From: Sorangium cellulosum
Lineage (GTDB): Bacteria; Myxococcota_A; Polyangia; Polyangiales; Polyangiaceae
DNA: 64,000 nt
Reading direction: 5' to 3'
Assembly (NCBI RefSeq): GCF_004135735.1
Contig: NZ_CP012670.1
Coordinates: 10,115,501 to 10,179,500, forward strand
In this document: in pieces, positions 1 to 8,290 of the stretch
Numbering within the stretch: the first letter of the stretch is position 1
How the letters are laid out: the number at the start of each line of letters is the position of its first letter
The notes under the pieces: model-generated
The model's database searches: none
What the model was told of the DNA's origin: nothing
What the model saw: the letters and a program-made list of their open reading frames with translations, nothing else
Made by a program: the position numbers and the translations under genes

Positions 1-1359
1 CGGCTTGCCGATGCGCGGCGTGATCACGTGATCGCCGACCTTGGCGTCCATCCAGGTGAGCTGCACGCCGTCCTGCCCACCGCGGAGCAGGCCGTCGCCC
101 GCGTCGACCTGGATCCCGTAGCGCGTGCCTCGAACATGCCAGTCGACGATCTCCCGCAGCACCGGGAACAGATCGCGCAGGAGCCCGTCGTCGCCGGTCG
201 CCTCGTGACAGGCGCGGACGGCCTGGAAGTACCAGAGGGTGGCGTCCATGGTGTTGTATTCGGGGAGCGCGGCGGCGTCGGGGAACCGGTTGGGCAGCAT
301 CCCCCGATCCACGAACGCGGCGAACGTGCGGAGGATCGGCGCGGCGATGCTCGCCTGTCCGGTCGAGAGCGCGAGGCCGGGGAGGCTGATCATCGTGTCG
401 CGGCCCCAGTCCTCGAACCACGGGTACCCGGCGATGACGCTCTTGCCGGGGCTGCCGCCGGGGGTCTGCGCGCGGTCCACGACGAACTGGTCGGCCGCGA
501 GGACGAGCTGCGAGACCCAGCCGGGGGCGGCGGCCGCGCCCGGCGGCCTCGCTTCGCTCCACGCCGCGAGGAGGGCTCGATCGCGCGCGCGGCGGCGCGG
601 GAGGGACTCCAAATCCACGGCGGTGACGCCATCTCCGGCGGCGGCGAGGAACACCGCCGTCTCGCCGGGCATGAGGGTTGTCTCGAAGGTCGCGACGTGG
701 ACATGGTCGTCGCGGTCGAGGAGCCCGCGCGCCGTCTCGGCCGGGAGCGCGAACCCGCGGTAGAGCTCCGACGCGGGGGTGGCCGCGCCGCCCTCCAGCT
801 TGAGGAACAGCGGCAGCGCGTCGCCGCCCGTGACGACGCGGACGCCGCCCGAGGCGGCGCTGACCGCGGTCGGCCACGCGACGGTGCCGGTGTCGTGGAA
901 GGCGCGGTTGTTGGCGATGGCGCGCGCGGTGAAGCGCAGCGGCTCGCGGGCCTGGAGCGCGGTGTAGGCGACGTAGGTGACGTTCTGGCCGTGCTCCATC
1001 CAGACGCGCTTTTCGAGCAGCGCGTCGGCGCAGGCGTAGCGCCAGCACGGGATCGAGCCCTCGAGCGCGAAGCGCTCGAGGTGGACGAAGCCGCGCGGCG
1101 CGACGGCGCCGCTCGCCCAGCGGTTGCTCGCGAGGTCCCAGGCCGCGCCGCGGTACGTGACCGCCTCGTCGAGCTTGACCAGCATCAGCCGCCGGTCGAC
1201 GGGCGGCCGGAGGGCGGCGACGAGGAGCCCGTGGTAGCCGCGCGTGAGCGAGCCGGCCACCGTCCCGGAGCCATAGCCGCCGATGCCGTTGGTGACGAGC
1301 CACTCGCGGTCTTCGGCGAGCCCCAGGTCGCCGCAGATCTCCCTCCCCATCCCGATCAT
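1..1359 (-). CDS. Glycogen debranching enzyme, 3' end beyond window
   Basis: The minus strand reads as one open frame from an ATG at 1357-1359 to the window edge, about 453 codons, so the C-terminus is missing. The start has a strong GGAGGA ribosome site 9 bases upstream. The N-terminal part carries REWLVTNGIGGYGSGT and TRGYHGLL, typical of the N-terminal domain of archaeal/bacterial-type glycogen debranching enzymes (GDE_N). The later part carries WFEDWGRDTMISLPGL, RFPDAAALPEYNTMDATLW and LTWMDAKVGDHVITPR, typical of the (alpha/alpha)6 amylo-alpha-1,6-glucosidase domain, where the acidic residues are expected to be catalytic. The family removes alpha-1,6 branches of glycogen in the cytoplasm. 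The long open frame on the plus strand here is its shadow. Confidence 0.93.
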   Translation of the reverse strand, partial: MIGMGREICGDLGLAEDREWLVTNGIGGYGSGTVAGSLTRGYHGLLVAALRPPVDRRLMLVKLDEAVTYRGAAWDLASNRWASGAVAPRGFVHLERFALEGSIPCWRYACADALLEKRVWMEHGQNVTYVAYTALQAREPLRFTARAIANNRAFHDTGTVAWPTAVSAASGGVRVVTGGDALPLFLKLEGGAATPASELYRGFALPAETARGLLDRDDHVHVATFETTLMPGETAVFLAAAGDGVTAVDLESLPRRRARDRALLAAWSEARPPGAAAAPGWVSQLVLAADQFVVDRAQTPGGSPGKSVIAGYPWFEDWGRDTMISLPGLALSTGQASIAAPILRTFAAFVDRGMLPNRFPDAAALPEYNTMDATLWYFQAVRACHEATGDDGLLRDLFPVLREIVDWHVRGTRYGIQVDAGDGLLRGGQDGVQLTWMDAKVGDHVITPRIGKP

Positions 1360-1491
1360 GCGCTGCTCCTCCGGGTCCTGTCGCCGACCCGAGCCACTCG
1401 ACGCGACCCTCGAAATCGCCGGGCGTCCCTCCGTCGGCCTCGCTCTCGGCCGATCCCTCCCGACACCACCTCGATCCGCCCCCCAGCCGCC

Positions 1492-1779
1492 CTACCTCCG
1501 CGCGTTCGGGTCCTCGGGGAACGGCGACCGGTTGTCGTTCGACGACGCCGCGAAGAAGCTGGCGAGACAGGGCTCATGGCCGGAGATCGACCGGTGGGTC
1601 CCCGTCTCCGCCGCCACCACAAGCACCCGCTTGCCGGCCCGGCCTGGCTCGTTGGCGACGATCGCGCCGGCAATGCCGGTGCCCACGATCACGGCACCGT
1701 AGCCGTCATCGGCGGCCGCCGTCCCGGCGTCCGTCTGCAGCGCCGCGTCGATTCTGAACAGCACGTCGCGCTCTCCCAA
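1492..1779 (-). pseudogene. GMC-family oxidoreductase, N-terminal remnant
   Basis: A 95-codon frame upstream of the debranching enzyme and on the same strand. It contains YGAVIVGTGIAGAIVANE, the dinucleotide-binding GxGxxG segment, then a stretch ending SSNDNRSPFPEDPNARR, which matches the start of myxobacterial GMC (glucose-methanol-choline) FAD oxidoreductases. Full proteins of this family are about 500-600 residues, so only the first sixth survives before a stop at 1492. No continuation is visible in other frames downstream. I read it as a truncated relic, not a functional enzyme. Confidence 0.65.
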
Positions 1780-1882
1780 TGTATTGAATGTCCCCTTGAC
1801 GTCCTAAATCAGAAGCCATCGGTCGCTGTCAAGATCTTCCTTGTATCGGTCTCGTGACACGGGGATCGACGCTGCTGCCGCG

Positions 1883-2482
1883 ATGATGAGCGCGGGTGGA
1901 TGCACCATTGAGGCGCACCCCGGCGTCTGCGCGTGGATGCAGCGCGTCCGGTCCGCCTGTCAGCAAGTGGAGAATGAATTCCACCTCCAAAGAATCATTG
2001 TCGAGGAGTTCCAGAGAGGTGGCGGCCATGCCGAGGGTGGCTTCGAAGCGCGCCGCGCCCCGGCGCGGGCCTCGATGGTCAGCTACCTGAGCGTCATCGA
2101 CGCAGAGCGGGTGGTGAGCTCTGATGGGTTCGAGCTCCGCGACGCTGTCGAGCAGCACCTCCCGATAGATCTCTCGTGCGCGGAGCCTCTCGACATCGAG
2201 GCCACGACCTCGGTGTTCGAGGACCTCGAGCTCGCGCAGATCGATCCGGACATGTGCGGCGAGCGGGTCGATCTCGACGGCGACGGCGATCTCGAGCGCT
2301 CCTGCGTCGTCGAGCGCGGCGAGCACGTCGCCGGGAACACCTGCACGTTCGTCGTCGATGGCTCCACGCTCGAGACGCTCGACGGCGAGCGCCGCCCCGT
2401 GATCTTCGGCGGCACGATCACGACCCGCGGTAGCGGCGATGGGCTCACGTACGAGATCGCCGTCGACCGGTTCTCCCGCTAG
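1883..2482 (+). CDS. Hypothetical protein
   Basis: Not recognised. The frame is open from 1841 (TTG); I use the first ATG pair at 1883, but no convincing ribosome site marks any start. Codon bias looks genuinely coding only from about 2075 onward (ATG at 2074), so the true protein may be only about 135 residues. The C-terminal part has two CxxC-free cysteines (DMCGERV, NTCTFVVDG) and an acidic DLDGDGDLE segment reminiscent of calcium-binding loops in secreted myxobacterial proteins, then FGGTITTRGSGDGLTYEIAV. No signal peptide is visible. The opposite strand is also open but has poorer composition. Confidence 0.42.
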   Translation: MMSAGGCTIEAHPGVCAWMQRVRSACQQVENEFHLQRIIVEEFQRGGGHAEGGFEARRAPARASMVSYLSVIDAERVVSSDGFELRDAVEQHLPIDLSCAEPLDIEATTSVFEDLELAQIDPDMCGERVDLDGDGDLERSCVVERGEHVAGNTCTFVVDGSTLETLDGERRPVIFGGTITTRGSGDGLTYEIAVDRFSR

Positions 2483-3119
2483 GTCTCTTCGCGCTGCGTC
2501 TCCCGAAGGGGGGCATTCTTCTCGTCGTCCTCCCCCCCGGGCCGACGAGCCCGATGGAGAGAGCCTCCCCAGGAGTCGCGCCGCGGCCGAAGGGCCGTGC
2601 GCGTCGAGCTCGAGCACCGCCGCAGCGGCGCGTCGAGAGGCGGGCGGTGGTACGCCGGCAGCCGGAAGCCGAGCCAGGCCGTGAGCTCGCCGAGCGGGGA
2701 CGCTCCGGAGCGCACCCCGTTCGCTTGATCCCTGGGCATTTTTTTTCTGGATTCAGCATGCATTTGTCTGGGTATTTGAATCGTTTTTCTGAATATCGCT
2801 CTCGATTGGCCTGATTCTGGCGGCTTCATTCTGAATTCGGCCCGCGTGATCCCAGAAAGCCAGACATATTTTCTGGATTGCGTCGATTTTTGTCTGGTTC
2901 TTTGGCCGAGATGTCTCGATGCCCCTGCCCCCTGCGCCCATGTCGCCCCGCGCGGCGACAGCGCCGTCGAGCTGCCGCGCGGGGCGCTGCCGGGCCCGGC
3001 CAGCCCGATCCCGGCGGCGGACCGGCGAGGTGACCGCCGCGGCGTGTCGCTGCGGCCCGCCGCGCCTGCGGTCGCATCGGCGCCGCCGCGCAACGGCGGC
3101 TCGTGTACGCTGCCTCGCC
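2483..3119. other. Non-coding stretch with an AT-rich island
   Basis: No convincing gene lies between the small unknown gene and the secreted-protein gene at 3120. The first 250 bases have ordinary high GC and overlapping frames on both strands without protein-like composition. Bases 2735-2905 are markedly AT-rich for this genome and hold the repeated motifs listed separately. The island may be the regulatory region of the downstream sigma-factor locus, although its distance to the first start (about 220 bases) is large. Confidence 0.5.
2744..2898. repeat. AT-rich island with an imperfect direct repeat
   Basis: Two ~30-base units at 2744-2773 and 2869-2898 share the pattern TTTCTGGATT-(9-10 bases)-ATTTGTCTGG / TTTTTGTCTGG. 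Between them are further TTCTGAAT or ATTCTGG variants near 2787, 2813 and 2829. On the minus strand the motif reads CCAGACAAA...AATCCAGAAAA. The repetition of TTCTGRAT-like words in about 155 bases suggests a cluster of protein-binding sites or the debris of an AT-rich element. Confidence 0.45.
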
Positions 3120-4087
3120 GTGCGATGCTCCGGGAGCGCCGTGCTCCACCCGCGCCGTCTCGTGGCCGTCGCCGCGCTCACCGGTGCCCTGGCCGGGTCG
3201 GACGCGCGGGCGGAGGTCCAGCCCCTGCGCATCTCCTACGAGGCGCACGAGGGCTGTCCCGGCGCCGAGGTGTTCCTGCGCGAGCTGACCGCGCGCACGA
3301 GCCGCGCCCGCGCCGCCGCGCCGGACGAAGCGGCGCTCGAGGTACACGTGCGCATCACCCGGCGCGCGGGCGCTACCCGCGGCCGGATCACCCTCGGCGC
3401 GGGGGAGGGGGCGCGCGTCCGCGAGGTCGGCGGCGCCACGTGCGCGGAGGTCGTCGCGGCCCTGGCGCTCATCACGGCCCTCCGGGCGCGCCGGCGGCCC
3501 GCCCGCCCTCACCGGCCGCCCGATTCCCTCTGGGCTCCCCGCAGCAGCCGCTGCCCGAGGCGCGCCGGTGGACGCTCGGCCTCCACGCGAGCGCCGCGTC
3601 CGGCGTCACCCCCGGCGCCCTCCTCGGCGGGGGACCCTTTATCGAGCTGCGCGCCGATGCGGGGCTCGGCGTCTCGCTTCGCGGCGCGGTCGAGCTGGCC
3701 GCCACGGGCGTCGTCGATGTCGGGCCGGGCGCCGCCCGCTTCACCCGCGGGATCGGGCGGCTCGACGCCTGCGCGGACCTCCTCCGCCCGGCGCGCTGGC
3801 TCGCGCTCGCGCCCTGCGTGGGCGCGGAGGGCGGCTTCCTCCGCGGCGCCGGGCTCGTCGGCGGGACGATCGCCGAGGCGAAGCAGGCCACGGTGCCCTG
3901 GGCCAGCCTCGGGCTCCTCGCGCGCGCGACCGCCTCGCCCGGGGCGCGCGTGCGCGTCGACCTGCAAGGCGGCCCGCAGCTCCCGCTGGTGCGGCGCTCG
4001 TTCGTGTTCGAGCGCCCCGCGCAGCTCATCCACGAGGTGCCCGCGGTCACCTGGACGCTGCGCGCCGGCGCCGGCCTGTCCTTTTGA
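3120..4087 (+). pseudogene. Secreted protein upstream of sigma factor, frameshifted
   Basis: The first part is in one frame (GTG at 3120 or 3141) and gives a signal peptide, VAVAALTGALAGSDARA then E, with an AxA cleavage site. It continues as LRISYEAHEGCPGAEVFLRE ... CAEVVAALALITAL to about 3480. From about 3500 the sequence continues in another frame as SPQQPLPEARRWTLGLHASA ... TWTLRAGAGLSF, an outer-membrane-barrel-like tail, stopping at 4085-4087. Neither half is complete alone, so a 1- or 2-base indel between about 3475 and 3540 is inferred. This type of protein commonly precedes ECF sigma genes in myxobacteria, as it does here. Its role is unknown. Confidence 0.6.
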
Positions 4088-4119
4088 CGCTGCACGCCGG
4101 CGCCGGCCTGTCGTTTTGA
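4054..4119. repeat. 32-bp tandem duplication across a stop codon
   Basis: The segment GACGCTGCRCGCCGGCGCC...TTTT occurs twice head to tail (4054-4085 and 4086-4117). It duplicates the last ten codons (TLRAGAGLSF) and the TGA of the preceding gene. The second copy has its own TGA at 4117-4119. There are two substitutions between copies. Confidence 0.85.
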
Positions 4120-4155
4120 TGATCGGGTCGCCTGGATCCGGAGATTGCACGAGGC

Positions 4156-4749
4156 GTGAGCCGTGGTGGTGAAGCGCTGACCCTGGCGGAGCTCCCCGCC
4201 GCCGATCCACCCGAGAGCCGGGCGGCGGCCGGGCGTCTCGCTGCGCTCGTGACGCAGCACTCGGCCTTCGTCTGGCGCTCGCTGGTGCGGCTCGGCGTGC
4301 CGCGCGCGGACGCGGAGGACGGGGTGCAGCAGGTCTTCCTGGTGGCGGCCAGGAGGCTCGGGGACATCGAGGCGGGCCGGGAGCCTGCGTTCCTGTTCGG
4401 CACGGCGCTGCGGATCGCCTCGCGCGCGCGGAGGACACAGCAGCGGCGCCGGGAGGTCCTGGAGGACGAGCCCCACGAGCGCGCCGATCCGGCGCCGGGC
4501 CCCGAGGAGATGATGGATCGCGCGCGCGCCCGCGCGACGCTCGACGCCATCCTCGACACGATGCCGCTCGACCTGCGCGCCGTCTTCGTGCTGTTCGAGC
4601 TGGAGCAGATGCCGACGGCGGCCATCGCGGCGCTGCTCGAGCTCCCGGCGGGCACGGTCGCGTCCCGTCTTCGTCGCGCGCGCGAGCACTTCCAGGCCGC
4701 CGTGAAGCGGCTGGAGGCGCGGGCCCATCACCGAGGAGAATCGCCATGA
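4156..4749 (+). CDS. ECF-type RNA polymerase sigma factor
   Basis: A 197-residue protein starting at GTG 4156 with GAGG just upstream. Region 2 is visible at residues ~25-95 (HSAFVWRSLVRLGVPRADAE, then DGVQQVFLVAARRL). Region 4 is at ~130-190 (LDTMPLDLRAVFVLFELEQM, then PTAAIAALLELPAGTVASRL), a helix-turn-helix for -35 recognition. There is no C-terminal extra domain. The stop overlaps the start of the next gene (ATGA at 4746), so it is translationally coupled to a membrane protein that is probably its anti-sigma partner. The partner is frameshifted, which could leave this sigma factor deregulated. The regulon is unknown. Confidence 0.9.
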   Translation: MSRGGEALTLAELPAADPPESRAAAGRLAALVTQHSAFVWRSLVRLGVPRADAEDGVQQVFLVAARRLGDIEAGREPAFLFGTALRIASRARRTQQRRREVLEDEPHERADPAPGPEEMMDRARARATLDAILDTMPLDLRAVFVLFELEQMPTAAIAALLELPAGTVASRLRRAREHFQAAVKRLEARAHHRGESP

Positions 4750-5716
4750 CCGATCCCGAGCGCCTCCTGGACGAGAAGGAGGGTGATCTGCAGACGGCGC
4801 TCCTCCGCGCGGCGCTCGACGAGAGCCCGCCGAGCGGCCTGACGCGGCGTACGCTCGCCGCGCTCGGCGTCGCGACGGCCGCGACGCTCGCGGGCAGCGC
4901 GGCCAAGGCGGCCGCGGGCGGGGCGGCCGCGGGCGGGCGGCCGCGGGCGGGGCGGCCGCGGGTGGGGCGGCCGCGGGCGGGGCGGCCGCGGGCGGGGCGG
5001 CTGCCGGGGCCGCGCTGAACGTGGTGGGCGCGGCCAGCGGGGGCGGGATCTTGAGCGCGCTCGGGATCGGTGCGCTCGCGGGCGTCCTCACGCTCGGGGT
5101 CGTGCAATGGACCGGCGTCACGGCGCCGGCGCGGCGCTCGCAGGAGACGCCCACCGCGCCGGCAGCACCCGTTCACCCGCCCGGCAAGGCGAAGGCGGCG
5201 GTCGCCCCGCCGCCGGCCTCCGGCGCGGCAGAGGCGTGGCCACAGCACGTCGCGGAGGAGCGCGCGCGCGTCGACGAGGGCCCGCCCCTGTCCCGGCCAG
5301 CCGCCCCGGGTCCAGCCGCCCCGGGTCCAGCCGCCCCGGATCCTGCGGCGTTGGCGGGAGCCGCCCCGGCCGCGAGCAGCCAGCGCGCGCCCGAGAGGAA
5401 CGCCTCGGCGCTGGCCTCCGAGCTGGCGTTGCTCGACACCGCGCGGCGCGCGCTGCGGCGCGGCGATCCGGCGGCCGCCCTCGCGCTGCTGGATCGCCAC
5501 GCGCGCGAGTTCGCCGGCGCGCAGCTCGCCGACGAGGCCGCCGCGATCCGCGTCGAGGCGCTGGCGAGCAAGGGAGATCGCGCGGGCGCGCACGCGGCGG
5601 CGCGGCGCTTCCTCGAGGCGCACCCCGGCAGCCCGCACGTCGATCGCGTCGAGTCGGCCGCCGGCATCGGCGCGCGCGGAGAAACCGTGATCTGGAGGAG
5701 CGATACCGGAGATTGA
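4746..5716 (+). pseudogene. Anti-sigma-like membrane protein, frameshifted in a repeat
   Basis: Starts ATG 4746, overlapping the sigma gene. Ninety codons run to a stop at 5018, and the same protein continues from about 4940 in another frame (AALNVVGAASGGGILSALGI) to 5716. The break is in a 15-bp repeat encoding AAAGG; one unit is 14 bp long. Restoring one base yields a single ~323-residue protein. It would have a cytoplasmic N-terminus, a TM helix (GGILSALGIGALAGVLTLGV), a Pro/Ala-rich stretch with three 15-bp AAPGP repeats, and a periplasmic TPR-like tail (ALASELALLDTARRALRRGD ... ALALLDRHAREFAGAQLADE). Position and topology suggest an anti-sigma factor, though no zinc-binding HxxxCxxC motif is seen. 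It could be a sequencing error or phase variation. Confidence 0.7.
4908..4996. repeat. 15-bp GC-only tandem repeat with one 14-bp unit
   Basis: Units of GCGGCCGCGGGCGGG begin at 4908, 4923, 4937, 4952, 4967 and 4982. The unit at 4923-4936 lacks one G, and the unit at 4952 carries GGT in place of GGC. Each 15-bp unit encodes AAAGG, so unit-number changes would keep frame and only the short unit breaks it. Confidence 0.9.
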
Positions 5717-5735
5717 GACGGCAGGAGGCTTTGCC

Positions 5736-7511
5736 ATGAGGCCCTTGAACACCGTATCCACACGCTGTTGCGCCTCGGCGCTCTCGCTGCTCGTCGCTGC
5801 GTGCGGGGTTTCTCCCCTCGGCAGCGGCGCAGGAGGTGACGGCGGCGGCGACAGCACGAGCAGCTCCGGCGCCGACTCCAGCGCATCGAGCGGCGCTGGC
5901 GGCGCTGGCGCCGGCTCGAGCGCATCGAGCGGCGCCGGCTCGAGCGCATCGAGCGGCGCCGGCGCCGCGTGTCGCGGCCCGAACCCCGCCGGCTGCAAGA
6001 CGCAGGGCTGCCCCGCGGGGCAGCCCTGCGTCGACGAGGGCTGCACGCCGTCGAGCTGCGAGTGCGACCCCGCGATGGGAACGTGGCGCTGCACCGACGA
6101 CTGCGGCGGTGGGACGTGCGTGCAAGGCTGCGATCCCGACGTTCGCGAGGGCAACCTGATCGTCACGAGTCAGGCGCAGCTCGAGCAACTGCGCGGGATG
6201 ACCGCGCTCCGCGGCACGCTCGAGATCACCGGCGGCGTCACCGACCTGTCCCCGCTGGAATGTCTGACGACCATCGACGGTAGCCTCAGAATCTTGGAGA
6301 ATCCAGCGCTGCGCAACCTCGATGGGCTGCGCAGCCTGGAGGAGGTCACGGGGTTCATAGAAGTCTCCGCGAACCCACTGCTCGAGAGCGTCGCGGGCGT
6401 CGCGTTGAACGGACACTCGTGGTTGATCTCCCACAATGCTGCCCTCGCGTCCCTGTCAGGCTTCGAGAAGGTCGAGGCGGGGAAGCTCTCGCTCGAGTCG
6501 AACGCTCGGCTCGCGAGCCTGAGCGCGCTCCGCAACTTCCGCCAAGGTAACATCGAGGTGATGGACAGCGATGAGATCACGAGCCTCGAGGGGATCAATG
6601 CATCGCACCTCGACGGGCTCAAAATCATCGGTTGTAACGGGCTCGTCAGCTTGAAGGGCCTCGACGCGCTCGAGACCGTCGGGGTCATGGTGGTGGAGGG
6701 GAACGTGAGCTTGAGCTCGCTCGAAGGGCTCGAGAAGCTCCGGACCGCCATCAGCCTGTACCTGTTGGGGAATCCAAATCTGAGCTCGCTCGATGGCCTC
6801 GAGAACCTCGTTGATGTGAGCGTCCTCGAGATCTCGGCGAACCCGGAGCTCGCGGACCTGACGGGGCTCACGTCGCTCGAATCCGCGCGCCATCTCGATG
6901 TGGTCGACAATTCGGGGCTGGTCCGCCTGGAGGGCGCGCCCGCGCTGCGCACGGTCAAGGAGGCCACCATCGTCGCGAATCCGAAGCTCATGAGCCTCAC
7001 GGGGCTCGATCAGGTCTCGGAGCTCACCAGGCTGGAGATCGCTGACAACCGACGGCTCACGAGCCTCGAGGGCCTGAGCGGGCTCCGGTCCGTGGAGTTC
7101 TTGATCCGCATCGTCAATAACGCCACGCTCACCAGCCTCGACGGGCTTGGCCCCTTGAGCCCGGGGGGCTCGGGGATGCCCGGGTCGGTGACCCTCGAGG
7201 GCAACCCTCGGCTCGCCGATATCGACGCGCTACGCGGGATCGAACGGATGAACGGGCTCGTCGTCACGGCCAACGATGCCTTGCTCGATCTCACGGGGCT
7301 CGAGGACCTGAGCGAGCTCCAGAGCCTGATCATCAGCGACAACCTGGCGCTCACGACGCTCCGCGGCCTGGGCGCCCGGTCCATCGCTTCGGTGGAGGTC
7401 ATCGGCAACCCGCGCTTGACGAGCTGTGAGATCGCGGCGTTCGTCGAGGGCCTCGAGCATGTCGACAGCGTCCGCGAGGAAGACAACGCCACGAGCGCCT
7501 GTCCCCCCTGA
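5736..7511 (+). CDS. Leucine-rich / receptor L-domain-like lipoprotein
   Basis: 591 residues with a good ribosome site (AGGAGG) before ATG 5736. The signal peptide ends in the lipobox LLVAAC, so it is predicted to be lipidated. A Ser/Gly/Ala low-complexity linker (residues ~30-80) carries repeated SSASSGAG. A Cys-rich patch follows (CRGPNPAGCKTQGCPAGQPC, then CTPSSCECD). From about residue 145 to the end there are some 18 repeats of the form LxSLxGLxxLxxVxxLxIxxN, like receptor L domains or irregular LRRs. It is predicted to be surface-exposed and to bind proteins or carbohydrate. It lies 20 bases after the sigma/anti-sigma pair and may share its transcript. Confidence 0.85.
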   Translation: MRPLNTVSTRCCASALSLLVAACGVSPLGSGAGGDGGGDSTSSSGADSSASSGAGGAGAGSSASSGAGSSASSGAGAACRGPNPAGCKTQGCPAGQPCVDEGCTPSSCECDPAMGTWRCTDDCGGGTCVQGCDPDVREGNLIVTSQAQLEQLRGMTALRGTLEITGGVTDLSPLECLTTIDGSLRILENPALRNLDGLRSLEEVTGFIEVSANPLLESVAGVALNGHSWLISHNAALASLSGFEKVEAGKLSLESNARLASLSALRNFRQGNIEVMDSDEITSLEGINASHLDGLKIIGCNGLVSLKGLDALETVGVMVVEGNVSLSSLEGLEKLRTAISLYLLGNPNLSSLDGLENLVDVSVLEISANPELADLTGLTSLESARHLDVVDNSGLVRLEGAPALRTVKEATIVANPKLMSLTGLDQVSELTRLEIADNRRLTSLEGLSGLRSVEFLIRIVNNATLTSLDGLGPLSPGGSGMPGSVTLEGNPRLADIDALRGIERMNGLVVTANDALLDLTGLEDLSELQSLIISDNLALTTLRGLGARSIASVEVIGNPRLTSCEIAAFVEGLEHVDSVREEDNATSACPP

Positions 7512-7677
7512 CGTGGCTCTGCCGCGGTGGGGCGCGATCTCGGCTCGGCGCGAGGACGGTCGACCCGAGGGGCGCTGCCGGAAGGCAACGTCCCCCTGGC
7601 GAAGCACCACGACGCGAGAGCAGAGAGCTCCGGCCCGCGGCAAATGCCGGGGAACATCGGGGCGTGTCGACGCCTCC

Positions 7678-8157
7678 TCAGCGGGGGTCCGGGCGCGCCT
7701 CCTTCATCGAGCCGGCGATCTGCCTCGTCGTGACGTTGACGCGATTGAAGCAGTTGATCAGCGCGACGTGCAGGACCAGCCCCGCGAGCGCCGGCTCGTC
7801 GTAGTGCCTCGCGGCCTCCTCCCAGACGTCGTCGGGCACCGGATCCGCGCGATCGCTGAGCCTCGTCGCGGCCTCGGCGAGCGCCAGCGCGGCGCGCTCC
7901 GCGTCGGTGAAATAGGGCGCCTCGCGCCAGGCCGCCACGGCGAACAGGCGCTCGTCGGTCTCGCCCGCCTTCCTGAGCTCGCGCGCGCCCATGTCGATGC
8001 AGGCGCTGCACCCGTTGATCTGGCTCACCCGCAGGTGGACGAGCTCGAGCGTCCGCGCCGGCGCGCCGCTCTTCCTCACCGTGCCGAGCAGGGCGTGGAT
8101 GGGCTGCATGATGTCGGGCATGAGCATCGCGGGGTTCTTCATCCGTGCTTTCAGCAT
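7678..8157 (-). CDS. Carboxymuconolactone decarboxylase / AhpD-like protein
   Basis: 159 residues. The core LELVHLRVSQINGCSACIDM contains the CxxC pair with the family's following helix, as in alkylhydroperoxidase AhpD-like proteins (PF02627). Later parts, WREAPYFTDAERAALALAEA and VLHVALINCFNRVNVTTRQI, fit the family. These proteins reduce peroxides or act as thiol oxidoreductases. It is divergent from an ECF41-type sigma gene 133 bases away; carboxymuconolactone decarboxylase-like genes are the best-known partners and targets of ECF41 sigma factors, which strongly supports a functional pair. The start used is ATG 8157. Confidence 0.9.
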   Translation of the reverse strand: MLKARMKNPAMLMPDIMQPIHALLGTVRKSGAPARTLELVHLRVSQINGCSACIDMGARELRKAGETDERLFAVAAWREAPYFTDAERAALALAEAATRLSDRADPVPDDVWEEAARHYDEPALAGLVLHVALINCFNRVNVTTRQIAGSMKEARPDPR

Positions 8158-8227
8158 GGTCGTGATCCTTTCGAGGAGCTCGGGGGTGCTCGCCGACCGT
8201 GACGGGGCGCTGAACGTCCGTTCGCGT

Positions 8228-8254
8228 CGTCACATCGGCCAGGGTTCGTTCGTC
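8228..8254 (+). promoter_or_regulatory. Candidate ECF41-type promoter (autoregulation)
   Basis: CGTCACA at 8228-8234, a 16-base spacer, then CGTC at 8251-8254, reading toward the sigma gene whose ATG is at 8291. As I recall it, the published ECF41 consensus is TGTCACA-n16-CGTC, so this differs at one base and has the exact spacing. No equivalent site was found facing the AhpD-like gene. Confidence 0.6.
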
Positions 8255-8290
8255 ACAGCCATGACGAAGCGCGACGAGGGAGTGTGACCG

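Noticed and set aside
28..1857. 609-residue plus-strand frame at the window start
   Set aside because: It is antisense to the glycogen debranching enzyme, whose motifs are unmistakable.
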